Positions 19,004 to 26,142 of a DNA stretch of 64,000 bases are shown here, piece after piece. The notes beneath the pieces were generated by a model that was given only the letters and a program-made list of their open reading frames with translations, ran no database searches and was not told where the DNA came from. The number at the start of each line of letters is the position of its first letter. Within the stretch, counting starts at the first letter, position 1. Position numbers and translations under genes: made by a program. The stretch is from Microterricola gilva (lineage in GTDB: Bacteria > Actinomycetota > Actinomycetes > Actinomycetales > Microbacteriaceae): positions 744,001-808,000 of the forward strand of contig NZ_SHLC01000001.1 in assembly GCF_004217495.1 (NCBI RefSeq), written 5' to 3'.

Positions 19004-19426
19004 ATGAAGAGGTTGTTCTACGCCGCGTTCGCATCGATGCTGCTCGGGGTGCTCTCCGGGCTGTTCTATCGCGAGTTCACCAAGGCGAACGACTTCGTCG
19101 GTGACACCCAGCTCGCGCTGGTGCACACGCACCTGCTCGCGCTCGGAATGACCGTCTTCCTCATCCTTCTGGCACTCGAGAAGCTCTTCACGGTCGCGGA
19201 GAGCCCGCTGTTCGGCTGGTTCTTCTGGCTCTACTGTGCCGGGCTGCTGATCACCACGGGCGCCATGGTCGCCCACGGTTCGCTCACCGTGTTGGGGGAG
19301 GAGAGCACCGCGGCGATCGCCGGCATCGCGGGCATGGGCCACATCCTGCTGCTGATCAGCCTCGTCCTCTACTTCGTTGCCCTCCGGCCGAAGGTGCTGG
19401 CCGCCGCGAAGGCCCCGGCGCTCTGA
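19004..19426 (+). CDS. DUF2871 family membrane protein
   Basis: A 140-residue protein with four membrane helices: about 4-21, 40-62, 70-92 and 104-124. The arrangement and the motif HTHLLALGM (a His-rich entry to helix 2) match the DUF2871 family. Its His residues (HTH, AHGS, GHIL) lie near membrane boundaries and could bind a metal or heme, but no function is known. The ATG at 19004 is preceded by GGGAGAAAG; an upstream in-frame start at 18929 has no support. It stands alone between the secA terminator and the convergent Rv3235-like gene. Confidence 0.8.
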   Translation: MKRLFYAAFASMLLGVLSGLFYREFTKANDFVGDTQLALVHTHLLALGMTVFLILLALEKLFTVAESPLFGWFFWLYCAGLLITTGAMVAHGSLTVLGEESTAAIAGIAGMGHILLLISLVLYFVALRPKVLAAAKAPAL

Positions 19427-19438
19427 GTCGACGCTCCG

Positions 19439-19894
19439 TCACAGGATGCTGAGGGCGCTCGCGCGCCAGCGGTGATCGAGGCCCTCCAGGCGGATGGCAA
19501 CCGCACGGCTCCTCGCCCGGCCGTGCACGATCACGACGGCCTCGATGATGCCGTCGCACGGTTCGGTCATGAGCACGCGCGCGATCGTCACGACCGGCCG
19601 GTTAGCGGGAATCCGCTTGACGGCCCGTGCCCGTGCCGCGATGCCCGCACGTGTCCTCAACGCCATGTAGACCTCGTCGGTGACCCAGCGTCCGATCTGT
19701 TCGAGGTCGCGGATGCCGCCGAGGATCTCCAGCACGCAGCGGGTGAGGTTGATCAGCAGCGGCTCCGGATCCGGCAGCTCCCTTCGGCCGCTCCGTTGCC
19801 TCGTGAAGGCATCGTCGTCCGGGTCGACGGCGGTCAGCGCACTCGTGCGCCCATCGGTTACCGCCGCCGTGTCTGCCTGCTCGGGTTCTGACAT
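19439..19894 (-). CDS. Rv3235-family protein
   Basis: A 151-residue soluble protein of the actinobacterial Rv3235 family, function unknown. The N-terminal 50 residues are acidic and probably disordered. The folded part (about 55-151) holds the family pattern: a helix LTRCVLEILGGIRDLEQIGRW, then VYMALRTRAGI and beta strands VVTIARVLM and IEAVVIVHGRARSRAVAIRLE. In mycobacteria the gene sits close to secA, as here. I chose the ATG at 19894, with GGAG 6 nt upstream; a start at 19978 would add 28 residues. It is divergent from the coiled-coil protein gene. Confidence 0.82.
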   Translation of the reverse strand: MSEPEQADTAAVTDGRTSALTAVDPDDDAFTRQRSGRRELPDPEPLLINLTRCVLEILGGIRDLEQIGRWVTDEVYMALRTRAGIAARARAVKRIPANRPVVTIARVLMTEPCDGIIEAVVIVHGRARSRAVAIRLEGLDHRWRASALSIL

Positions 19895-20057
19895 GACATC
19901 TCCGCTTCGGGGGCGCGAGAGCACGTCGCCACACCAGGATGAATTTGTGCCCCGTTCTGGGGGTATTGCCTGTCGCACATGAAAGCACTCGGCGCCGTTG
20001 TCTGTCTAGAGTCAGATCGCACTGTGGATAACTTTTCTGCGCTCCGCGCGGAAGCAC

Positions 20058-20063
20058 TAACGT
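20058..20063 (+). promoter_or_regulatory. Leaderless -10 element
   Basis: TAACGT 6 nt before the ATG at 20070, without a ribosome binding site. The same hexamer precedes the MMPL gene at 29743. Confidence 0.55.
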
Positions 20064-20069
20064 GTGCAC

Positions 20070-20711
20070 ATGCGCTGGGACAGCCTGTTCGACGACCTCG
20101 AGGGTCAGCTCGAGCACGAGCTCGGCGCGGAGGAGGCACAGCTCGCGGCCGAGGAAGAGCGGCTGCGACTCGGGCGGCTCTCGCTGCGCGCACGACTGAG
20201 CGCACTCGCGGCCGGCCCCGAGGGGGCTCCGGGATTCGCTGCGGCCGACTCGGCCGGCGTCCTGCGGATCGAGTTGCGCAGCGGAGCGCTGGTGACTGTG
20301 CGCGCGCTCACCTTCGGCAAGGACTGGTTTGCAGGCGAACTCGTCGCCGCAGGGCTGCGCCGCCCGCAGTGTGTCATCCCGTTGTCGGCGATCAGTGGGG
20401 TGCTGCTTGACCGCGGCGCTGTCGAACGGAGCCTGCGCGAACAGTCGAGCGCACCGGCCCACCTGGCCGAGCGGATCGGGCTCGCCTTCGTGCTGCGCGA
20501 CCTCTGCCGGCGTCGGGCCGCCGTCGAGCTGGACTGCGGCGTGAACGTCTCCGGCGCCGCACGGGTGCTCCACGGCACCATCGACAGGGTCGGGCGTGAC
20601 CACTGTGACCTCGCCATGCACGACGTTGGCGTCCCGCGTCGGAGCGCGCTCGTGACGGGGTACCGGATCGTGCCGTTCGATCAGCTCATGATGGTGCGCG
20701 TCACGGTGTGA
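20070..20711 (+). CDS. Conserved hypothetical protein with N-terminal coiled coil
   Basis: A 213-residue soluble protein that I do not recognise by domain. Residues about 5-50 are strongly charged and heptad-like (DLEGQLEHELGAEEAQLAAEE), predicting a coiled coil. The remaining 160 residues look like a beta-rich domain with two repeats of the form of a small barrel (for example LRIELRSGALVTVRAL and ARVLHGTIDRVGRDHCDLAMHD). No signal peptide or membrane helix. The start at 20070 is supported by a leaderless TAACGT; a GTG two codons earlier is possible. It lies between the divergent Rv3235-like gene and a convergent HTH gene. Confidence 0.65.
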   Translation: MRWDSLFDDLEGQLEHELGAEEAQLAAEEERLRLGRLSLRARLSALAAGPEGAPGFAAADSAGVLRIELRSGALVTVRALTFGKDWFAGELVAAGLRRPQCVIPLSAISGVLLDRGAVERSLREQSSAPAHLAERIGLAFVLRDLCRRRAAVELDCGVNVSGAARVLHGTIDRVGRDHCDLAMHDVGVPRRSALVTGYRIVPFDQLMMVRVTV

Positions 20712-20735
20712 CGCGCACTCAGTGCTGTTGGACGC

Positions 20736-21071
20736 TCACTCCTGCGGGGGCTTCGGCGGGGACGGCTGGCCGCTGCGCACGATCGTGCCGCCGGAGAGCT
20801 CGGGGATGTTGGCGTACTCGGCCTGATTCCAGAGCCCCATGCGCCGCGTCTCCTCGTACTTCGCCTCGATGTAGCCCTCGAGAACGACCCGTTCGACGCG
20901 CCACATGCTCGCGCCGCCGCTCGCGTCGGCCGTGCGCCCGACCCTGATCGCCGGAAGCTCGCCAGAGCGCACCAGGGCAAGCACATCGTCGACACTCACC
21001 GTGAGGATCTCGGCGGTGTCGCCGAGGGTCAGGAATCGACCGAGTGCGTCATCGGGGGCGGCTGCGGACAT
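20736..21071 (-). CDS. Small helix-turn-helix (MerR/excisionase-like) protein
   Basis: A 111-residue protein with a single winged-helix of the BldC/excisionase class at about 12-70: FLTLGDTAEILTVSVDDVLALVRSG is the helix-turn-helix, followed by ELPAIRVG, the strand that ends the wing. The C-terminal third is a Pro-rich tail ending PPKPPQE. It has no effector or catalytic domain, so it is a small DNA-binding factor. The start at 21071 is supported by CATAAT 6 nt upstream on the minus strand (leaderless). It is divergent from the CpaB-like gene and could regulate it (inference). Confidence 0.75.
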   Translation of the reverse strand: MSAAAPDDALGRFLTLGDTAEILTVSVDDVLALVRSGELPAIRVGRTADASGGASMWRVERVVLEGYIEAKYEETRRMGLWNQAEYANIPELSGGTIVRSGQPSPPKPPQE

Positions 21072-21077
21072 AGTTCG

Positions 21078-21083
21078 ATTATG
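21078..21083 (-). promoter_or_regulatory. Leaderless -10 element of the HTH gene
   Basis: CATAAT on the minus strand, 6 nt before the ATG at 21071, with no Shine-Dalgarno sequence. Confidence 0.6.
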
Positions 21084-21199
21084 GCCTCGCGCACCGGCGA
21101 CGGTGCCGGGGGATCGCGGCTGTGGATAACTTTCTCGGGCATCGACGAGATTTGCGATCATGGGAGCCACGGCGACGCGACAGAGGGAAGGCGCCACGC

Positions 21200-21847
21200 A
21201 TGGGGCAGGAGAAGACAGCCGGGGCAGGTGCCAAGCGGCCGCTGTGGTTCGACCCGCGCTTCGCCGTCGGCGTCGTGCTGGTGCTCGGGTCGATCATCGG
21301 TGTCACCGCCGTCGTCGCGAGCGTCGATGACAGCGCCCAGATGTACGTTGCCCGCACGACGATGCCCGCGGGGACAACGATCACTGCCGCCGAGCTGGAG
21401 CCCACCGCTGTTCGGCTCGGAACCGCGGAGTCGCGCTATCTGGATCCGGCAGGGCTGCCGGAAGGAGGGCTCGTGCTCACCCGGGCTGTCGCCGCCGGTG
21501 AGTTGATCCCGCTCACAGCGGTCAGCGACACGGCAGAGCTCGGCCGGACAGGAGTCGTCGTCGCCCTCTCCGGCGATATTGCGGCGTCCGTGGCGGCGGG
21601 GGCACCGGTCGATCTGTGGGCGGCGCAACAGCTGGAGCACGGCCGATTCGGGCCGCCTGGCGTCATCGTTTCCTCCGCCGAAGTCGTCAGGGTGCTCGAG
21701 GACGGCGGGCTCCTCGGCTCGGCCGGACGATCGGTCGAGCTGCGCCTGCCGACATCGTCCGTTGCCGCGGTGCTGCAGGCTGTCGCGAACGGGGATGCGC
21801 TCTCACTGGTGCCGGCCAGCCCCGGCGCCGAGCTCGGCGCCGGCTAG
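21200..21847 (+). CDS. SAF-domain protein (CpaB/RcpC-like)
   Basis: A 215-residue membrane-anchored protein. A basic N-terminal tail is followed by one helix (about 22-41), then a SAF domain (about 47-115: YVARTTMPAGTTITAAEL through AAGELIPLTAV) as in CpaB/RcpC, the periplasmic collar protein of Flp pili. The C-terminal half resembles the rest of the CpaB fold (VDLWAAQ...VIVSSAEVVRVLE). The ATG at 21200 was chosen because AGGGAAGG lies upstream and the basic tail then starts cleanly. It is followed 2 nt later by a TadZ-like ATPase gene, but no secretin, pilin or TadA/B/C gene is in the window. Confidence 0.78.
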   Translation: MGQEKTAGAGAKRPLWFDPRFAVGVVLVLGSIIGVTAVVASVDDSAQMYVARTTMPAGTTITAAELEPTAVRLGTAESRYLDPAGLPEGGLVLTRAVAAGELIPLTAVSDTAELGRTGVVVALSGDIAASVAAGAPVDLWAAQQLEHGRFGPPGVIVSSAEVVRVLEDGGLLGSAGRSVELRLPTSSVAAVLQAVANGDALSLVPASPGAELGAG

Positions 21848-21849
21848 CC

Positions 21850-23109
21850 ATGGCCAGCCTCGTGCTCGGGCTCGACGCCAGGGCGGAAGACCGCCTCCTG
21901 GCGGACATGATCGAGCACGGCCACAGCGTCGCGGCCAGGCTCGGCTCCGCGCGCGAGATCATCGCAGCCCTCGATGAGCACCGGCCGAATGCCGTCATCG
22001 TCTCCGCGACCCGGATGACGTTGGGGTCCGATCTGCTTGCTGCCTGTGATCGGCGCGGCATCCGGGTGATCGCGCTCGCCGCCGACGCCGCCGAACGTCG
22101 ACACGCCGCCGTGCTCGGCCTGCACGAGGTCGTCGCCGCCGATGCGGCGTGGCCGGAGGTCGAGGAGCTGCTGGGCGCGGGAATCCCGGTGCCGTTGCGG
22201 GCGGCCGCCGAGCATCCCGCGCGCGGGCGCGGAACGGTGATCGCCGTGTGGGGGCCTGCCGGTGGACCAGGGCGCAGCACCATCGCCGTGAACATCGCCG
22301 CCGAGATCGCGGCGAGCGGGCACTCCGTCGTGCTGGCCGATGCCGACAGCTACGGCGGCAGCATCGCGCCTCTTCTGGGCATGCTCGATGAGGCCCCCGG
22401 CTTCGCGGCCGCGTGCAGGCTGGGCGGCACCGGCAGCCTGAGCGGGGCCGAACTGGAGCGTATCGCGCAGCGCTACGACTCGCCCCATGGCTCGTTCGCT
22501 GTGCTCACCGGGATCGGTCGTGCCGCGCGCTGGCCGGAACTCGGGGCCGACAGGGTCGCAGCGAGCATCGAGGCCTGCCGGAACTGGCGCGAGTATGTCG
22601 TCGTCGACGTCGGATTCTGTCTGGAGGACGACGAGGAGATCTCGAGCGATCTGTTCGCCCCGCGCCGGAACGCGGCGACGCTCGCGGTGCTCGCGGCAGC
22701 CGATCGGGTCGTCGCGGTCGGGCTGGCCGATCCGCTCGGTCTGTCCCGCTTCCTGCGCGCAGTCCCCGCCCTCGGCGAGGCCGCGGCGAACGCTCAGATC
22801 ACCGTGCTGCTGAACCGGGTGCGCGCCAGCGCGATCGGCCTGGACCCGCATGCACAACTGCGCAACACGCTGCGCCGCTTCGGAGGGATCGAGGAGGCCA
22901 CCCTCGTGCCGCACGATCTGAATGCGCTCGACGCGGCCGTGCTCGACGGCCGGACGCTGCGTGATGCCGCGCCGCGCTCGCCGGTGCGCACAGCGCTTGC
23001 CGCCCTCGTGCTTGAGCAGTTCGTTCCTGCACCCGCGCCGCAGCGCCGCCCATCGTGGCGGCCGCGAGCACGGCGGGCAGCGGCCGCGGCGTTGTCGCCC
23101 GCGCAGTGA
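21850..23109 (+). CDS. TadZ/CpaE-like P-loop protein with degenerate Walker A
   Basis: A 419-residue protein. Residues 1-125 look like a degenerate receiver domain without a clear phospho-acceptor. Residues about 130-385 form a MinD/ParA-type domain: VWGPAGGPGRSTIAVNIAAEI is the P-loop, followed by VVLADADSYGGSIAPLLG. The canonical KGGxGKT lysines are replaced by Ala and Arg, as in atypical TadZ/CpaE proteins, so ATP binding may be weak or altered. It starts 2 nt after the CpaB-like gene and is probably coupled to it. In Flp systems such proteins place the pilus machine at a pole. A Pro/Arg tail ends the protein. Confidence 0.75.
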   Translation: MASLVLGLDARAEDRLLADMIEHGHSVAARLGSAREIIAALDEHRPNAVIVSATRMTLGSDLLAACDRRGIRVIALAADAAERRHAAVLGLHEVVAADAAWPEVEELLGAGIPVPLRAAAEHPARGRGTVIAVWGPAGGPGRSTIAVNIAAEIAASGHSVVLADADSYGGSIAPLLGMLDEAPGFAAACRLGGTGSLSGAELERIAQRYDSPHGSFAVLTGIGRAARWPELGADRVAASIEACRNWREYVVVDVGFCLEDDEEISSDLFAPRRNAATLAVLAAADRVVAVGLADPLGLSRFLRAVPALGEAAANAQITVLLNRVRASAIGLDPHAQLRNTLRRFGGIEEATLVPHDLNALDAAVLDGRTLRDAAPRSPVRTALAALVLEQFVPAPAPQRRPSWRPRARRAAAAALSPAQ

Positions 23110-23112
23110 AGG

Positions 23113-23118
23113 TACGCT
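23113..23118 (+). promoter_or_regulatory. Leaderless -10 element of the PdtaS-type kinase
   Basis: TACGCT 7 nt before the GTG at 23126. It lies immediately after the stop codon of the TadZ-like gene. Confidence 0.6.
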
Positions 23119-23125
23119 GGATGCC

Positions 23126-24625
23126 GTGTCGACGCTCAGTGATCTCGTACTTGCCCAGGGCCGCAGCAGCCAAGTTGATGTTGACTGGCTGCACATGTTG
23201 GTGGCCGACGGTCAGCTCATAGCCGACCTCGCCTTCGCCGACATCGTGCTGTGGGTGCCGACGGAGACGGGGAGCTTCGTCGCCGTCGCCCACGCCAGGC
23301 CCTCCAGCGCCGCGACGCTGTTCTACCGCGACTTCGTCGGTCAGGAGATCAAGGCCGAATGGCGCAAGCAGGTGACGGAGGCCTTCGAGACGGCGCAGAT
23401 CGTCGACAACACCGCACCGGATTGGTACGAGGAGACACCGACCCGCGTGAAGGCCATCCCCGTGATGCGCCGCCTCTCGGCATCCGGCTCGGCCGTCGCA
23501 CCCGACCCCGTCGCCGTGATGACCAGGCACACCAACCTCAGCGAGGCCCGCACCCCGAGCCGCCAGGAGCTGACCTTCAACGACTGCGCCAGCGAGCTCT
23601 TCGCGATGATCGCAACGGGGGACTTCCCCGACCTCGGCGCGCCGACGGGGCCGAGGCGTGGGGCGCCCCGTGCATCGGACGGGCTGATCCGGCTCGACGT
23701 CGACGGCATCACGACCTTCGCCAGCCCGAACGCCCTCTCGGCGTTCAACCGCATGGGCTTCGTCGACGAGCTCGAGGGCGAGTCGCTGGCCGAGGTCACG
23801 ACCAAGTTGCTTCCCGGCAAGCTCGTCGTCGACGAGTCGCTGCCGCTCGTCGTCACGGGCCGGGCACCGTGGCGCACCGACATCGAGGCGCGCGGGGTCA
23901 CCGTTGGCCTCAGGGCGATCCCGATCCGCAACCGGGGGGAGCGCATCGGCGCGATCGTGCTCTGCCGCGACGTGACGGAGCTGCGGCACCAGGAACGCGA
24001 GCTGATCACCAAGGACGCCACAATCCGTGAGATCCACCACCGGGTGAAGAACAACCTGCAGACGGTCGCGTCGCTGCTGCGCATCCAGGCCCGTCGCGGG
24101 CGTTCGGAGGAGGCGAGGGAGGCGCTGGCCCAGGCCATGCGCCGCGTCGCGGCGATCGCCGTCGTGCACGACACCCTCTCGGAGGGGCTCAGCCAGAACG
24201 TCGACTTCGACGCCGTATTCGACCGCGTGCTGCTGCTCGTCGCCGAGGTCGCCTCGGCCCACAACACCACCGTCCACCCCAAATCGAGCGGCACATTCGG
24301 CGTGCTGCCGAGCGAGTATGCGACGCCGTTGGCCCTCGCCCTGACCGAGCTCGTGACGAACGCGGTCGAGCACGGCCTCGCGGGTCGCGAGGGCGAGGTC
24401 GAGATCATCGCAGAGCGGGATGAGGAGACGCTCACCGTGCGGGTGCGCGACACCGGCTCCGGTCTTCCGGAGGGCAAGGTCGGGTCCGGCCTCGGTACCC
24501 AGATCGTGCGCACGCTGATCCAGGGCGAACTGGGCGGAACCATCGACTGGCACACCGTTCTCGGCAGCGGCACAGAAGTGACGATCGAGATCCCGCTGCG
24601 CTGGCTCGACAAACGCCAGAACTAG
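23126..24625 (+). CDS. pdtaS: PdtaS-type sensor histidine kinase
   Basis: A 499-residue soluble kinase like mycobacterial PdtaS, partner of the RNA-binding antiterminator PdtaR. The N-terminal GAF-like domain (about 1-150), a PAS-like domain (about 190-300), then a HisKA_2 phospho-acceptor helix with EIHHRVKNNLQTVASLL (H304/H305) and an HWE/HATPase domain with ALTELVTNAVEHGL and DTGSGLPEG. No membrane helix. The GTG at 23126 is supported by a leaderless TACGCT. Its response regulator (ANTAR type) is not in the window, which is usual since pdtaR lies elsewhere. A 15-bp terminator follows. Confidence 0.9.
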   Translation: MSTLSDLVLAQGRSSQVDVDWLHMLVADGQLIADLAFADIVLWVPTETGSFVAVAHARPSSAATLFYRDFVGQEIKAEWRKQVTEAFETAQIVDNTAPDWYEETPTRVKAIPVMRRLSASGSAVAPDPVAVMTRHTNLSEARTPSRQELTFNDCASELFAMIATGDFPDLGAPTGPRRGAPRASDGLIRLDVDGITTFASPNALSAFNRMGFVDELEGESLAEVTTKLLPGKLVVDESLPLVVTGRAPWRTDIEARGVTVGLRAIPIRNRGERIGAIVLCRDVTELRHQERELITKDATIREIHHRVKNNLQTVASLLRIQARRGRSEEAREALAQAMRRVAAIAVVHDTLSEGLSQNVDFDAVFDRVLLLVAEVASAHNTTVHPKSSGTFGVLPSEYATPLALALTELVTNAVEHGLAGREGEVEIIAERDEETLTVRVRDTGSGLPEGKVGSGLGTQIVRTLIQGELGGTIDWHTVLGSGTEVTIEIPLRWLDKRQN

Positions 24626-24639
24626 TACGTCAACAACGT

Positions 24640-24673
24640 AGAAGCGCCGCACGATTTCTCGTGCGGCGCTTCT
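24640..24673. terminator. Bidirectional terminator between pdtaS and whiB
   Basis: A perfect 15-bp stem (24640-24654 with 24659-24673) around TTTC, between convergent genes. On the minus strand it ends the whiB transcript, on the plus strand pdtaS. Confidence 0.85.
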
Positions 24674-24698
24674 GCGTTGGTGCGTGTGAGTGCGCGGT

Positions 24699-24947
24699 CT
24701 AGGAGGCGCGGCGTGCGCGTGCGGCGCGGCGCTTGAGCGCGCGGCGCTCGTCTTCGCTGAGGCCACCCCAGACGCCGGAGTCCTGACCGGTCTCGAGCGC
24801 GTACTGCAAGCAGATCTCGGTCACATTGCATCGACCGCAGACGGTCTTCGCCTTCTCGATCTGGTCGACGGCCGGTCCGGTGTTCCCAACGGGGAAGAAC
24901 AGCTCGGGGTCGGCTGTGAGGCAGGCAGCTTTATCGCGCCAATCCAT
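24699..24947 (-). CDS. whiB: WhiB-family iron-sulfur transcription factor
   Basis: An 82-residue WhiB-like protein, closest in form to WhiB1. The [4Fe-4S] ligands are C9, C37, C40 and C46 (CGRC in the middle pair), followed by the turn GVWGGLSEDERR that contacts the principal sigma factor, and a basic C-terminal tail (KRRAARARRAS) for DNA binding. The cluster senses nitric oxide in WhiB1, which is essential in mycobacteria. The ATG has a good site: AAAGGAG is 7 nt upstream. It is preceded by a long leader if the promoter at 25075-25103 is used. Confidence 0.95.
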   Translation of the reverse strand: MDWRDKAACLTADPELFFPVGNTGPAVDQIEKAKTVCGRCNVTEICLQYALETGQDSGVWGGLSEDERRALKRRAARARRAS

Positions 24948-25043
24948 GGGGGTGCTCCTTTATTGCGGGGGAAGTTTCGCAGAGCCGATTGGCTGACATG
25001 CGAGGAACGGTCAGGTTGCAGGAAGTAGGATCTGACATGATCA

Positions 25044-25061
25044 GCTCACGTCCCTGTGAGC
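25044..25061. promoter_or_regulatory. Inverted repeat in the whiB leader region
   Basis: GCTCAC, 6 nt, GTGAGC: a perfect 6-6-6 inverted repeat, just downstream of the predicted whiB start of transcription. It could be an operator, but it is not the TGTGA-N6-TCACA CRP site known at mycobacterial whiB1. Confidence 0.4.
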
Positions 25062-25074
25062 GTCAACTTGACCT

Positions 25075-25103
25075 CAAATATGCTCCCATAGTGGGCGTGT
25101 CAA
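25075..25103 (-). promoter_or_regulatory. Probable whiB promoter
   Basis: On the minus strand, a perfect -35 TTGACA (25098-25103) is followed 17 nt later by TATTTG (25075-25080). Transcription would start near 25068, giving a leader of about 120 nt before the whiB ATG. Confidence 0.5.
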
Positions 25104-25130
25104 ATCAATAGTTTTGTATGGGATTCCCCT

Positions 25131-25571
25131 GTGAGTAATGAGCTGTCTACCCCTGAAAACCGGGGAATGTACCCCCCATTCCGGCGTCGTCCGTCACGCG
25201 GGATGGTGCTGCTGTTCGCGCTGCTGTTCGCCGAGGCCGCCCTCATGCTCGCGGCCGTGATGTGGCTCGTTTTCGAGCTGCTCACGGAGCAGCCGGCCTC
25301 GTTCGTCAGCGCCGTCGCGATCCTCGTCCTCACGATCGTCGCATTCGTGTTCGTCACCGCCATCGCGATCGGAGCCGTGCGCAGGCGCTCCTGGATCCGG
25401 GGCGCCGCGATCAGCTGGCAGCTGATGCAGGTCGCCGTCGCTGTCGGCTGCTTCCAGGGCATCTACGCCCGGCCGGAGCTCGGCTGGGCCCTGCTCGCGC
25501 CATCGCTCATCGTCATCGTGCTACTGCTCGCGCCCGGCATCCGCAACCAGTTCGCCCACGACGCGAGCTGA
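25131..25571 (+). CDS. Hypothetical membrane protein
   Basis: A 146-residue protein with four predicted membrane helices (about 24-48, 55-83, 91-109, 114-134) and short cytoplasmic ends; the N-terminal 22 residues are soluble and Pro-rich. I do not recognise a domain. The GTG at 25131 is the first start in the frame; no clear Shine-Dalgarno precedes it and the only -10-like hexamer is a weak TATGGG 8 nt upstream. It may therefore be leaderless too. Such short four-helix proteins beside whiB are common in this family; function unknown. Confidence 0.65.
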   Translation: MSNELSTPENRGMYPPFRRRPSRGMVLLFALLFAEAALMLAAVMWLVFELLTEQPASFVSAVAILVLTIVAFVFVTAIAIGAVRRRSWIRGAAISWQLMQVAVAVGCFQGIYARPELGWALLAPSLIVIVLLLAPGIRNQFAHDAS

Positions 25572-25596
25572 GACGCCGCCCGGGCGGCGTCGAACG

Positions 25597-26076
25597 TCAG
25601 CTCGTGATCTTCAGGCGCTTGCGCAGCATCGCCACGTGGCCCGTGGCTTTGGTGTTGTAGAAGGTGTGCGAGATGCGCCCGTCCTCGTCGATCACGAAGG
25701 TGGAACGCAGCGTGCCTGTGACGATCCGGCCGTAGCTGTTCTTCTCACCCCACGCGCCGTAGAGGGTGTGCACCGTGAGGTCCTCATCGCTGAGCAACGG
25801 GAACGTCAGCGCATCGCGCTCGGCGAACTCGGCCAGCGTCGCGACCGAATCCTTGGAGACGCCGATCACCTGGTAGCCGGCGGCCGCGAGCGAGCCGAGG
25901 CTGTCGCGGAAATCGCAGCTCTGGGTGGTGCATGCCGGAGTCATCGCTGCCGGGTAGAAGTAGAGCACCACCTTCTGGCCGCGGTACGCGGACAGCGAGA
26001 CCGGAGCACCGTTCTGGTCGTCGAGGGTGAAGTCGGGGGCGGGCTGGCCGGGCTCGAGGCGCACAGATTCGGTCAT
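25597..26076 (-). CDS. bcp: Thioredoxin-dependent peroxiredoxin (BCP/PrxQ)
   Basis: A 159-residue peroxiredoxin of the BCP type that reduces hydrogen peroxide and organic peroxides using thioredoxin. The peroxidatic Cys is C49 in TPACT, and a resolving Cys sits five residues later (C54), as in E. coli BCP, so disulfide formation is intramolecular. The thioredoxin fold continues through GVSKDSVATLAEFAE and FPLLSDEDL to RSTFVIDEDGRI. I chose the ATG at 26076; the frame runs further up only into the rsgA tail region. It follows rsgA on the same strand. Confidence 0.95.
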   Translation of the reverse strand: MTESVRLEPGQPAPDFTLDDQNGAPVSLSAYRGQKVVLYFYPAAMTPACTTQSCDFRDSLGSLAAAGYQVIGVSKDSVATLAEFAERDALTFPLLSDEDLTVHTLYGAWGEKNSYGRIVTGTLRSTFVIDEDGRISHTFYNTKATGHVAMLRKRLKITS

Positions 26077-26113
26077 GCTTCCACCGTAGCCGCTGGCGCG
26101 AGCCCGCCAGTGC

Positions 26114-26142
26114 GCACGGTCAGCGTTCGGTGCTGACCGTGC
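26114..26142 (-). terminator. Possible hairpin overlapping the rsgA stop
   Basis: An 11-bp perfect stem (26114-26124 with 26132-26142, loop 7 nt) that spans the last codons and the stop of rsgA. There is no T-tract downstream on the minus strand, so termination here is uncertain. Confidence 0.4.
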
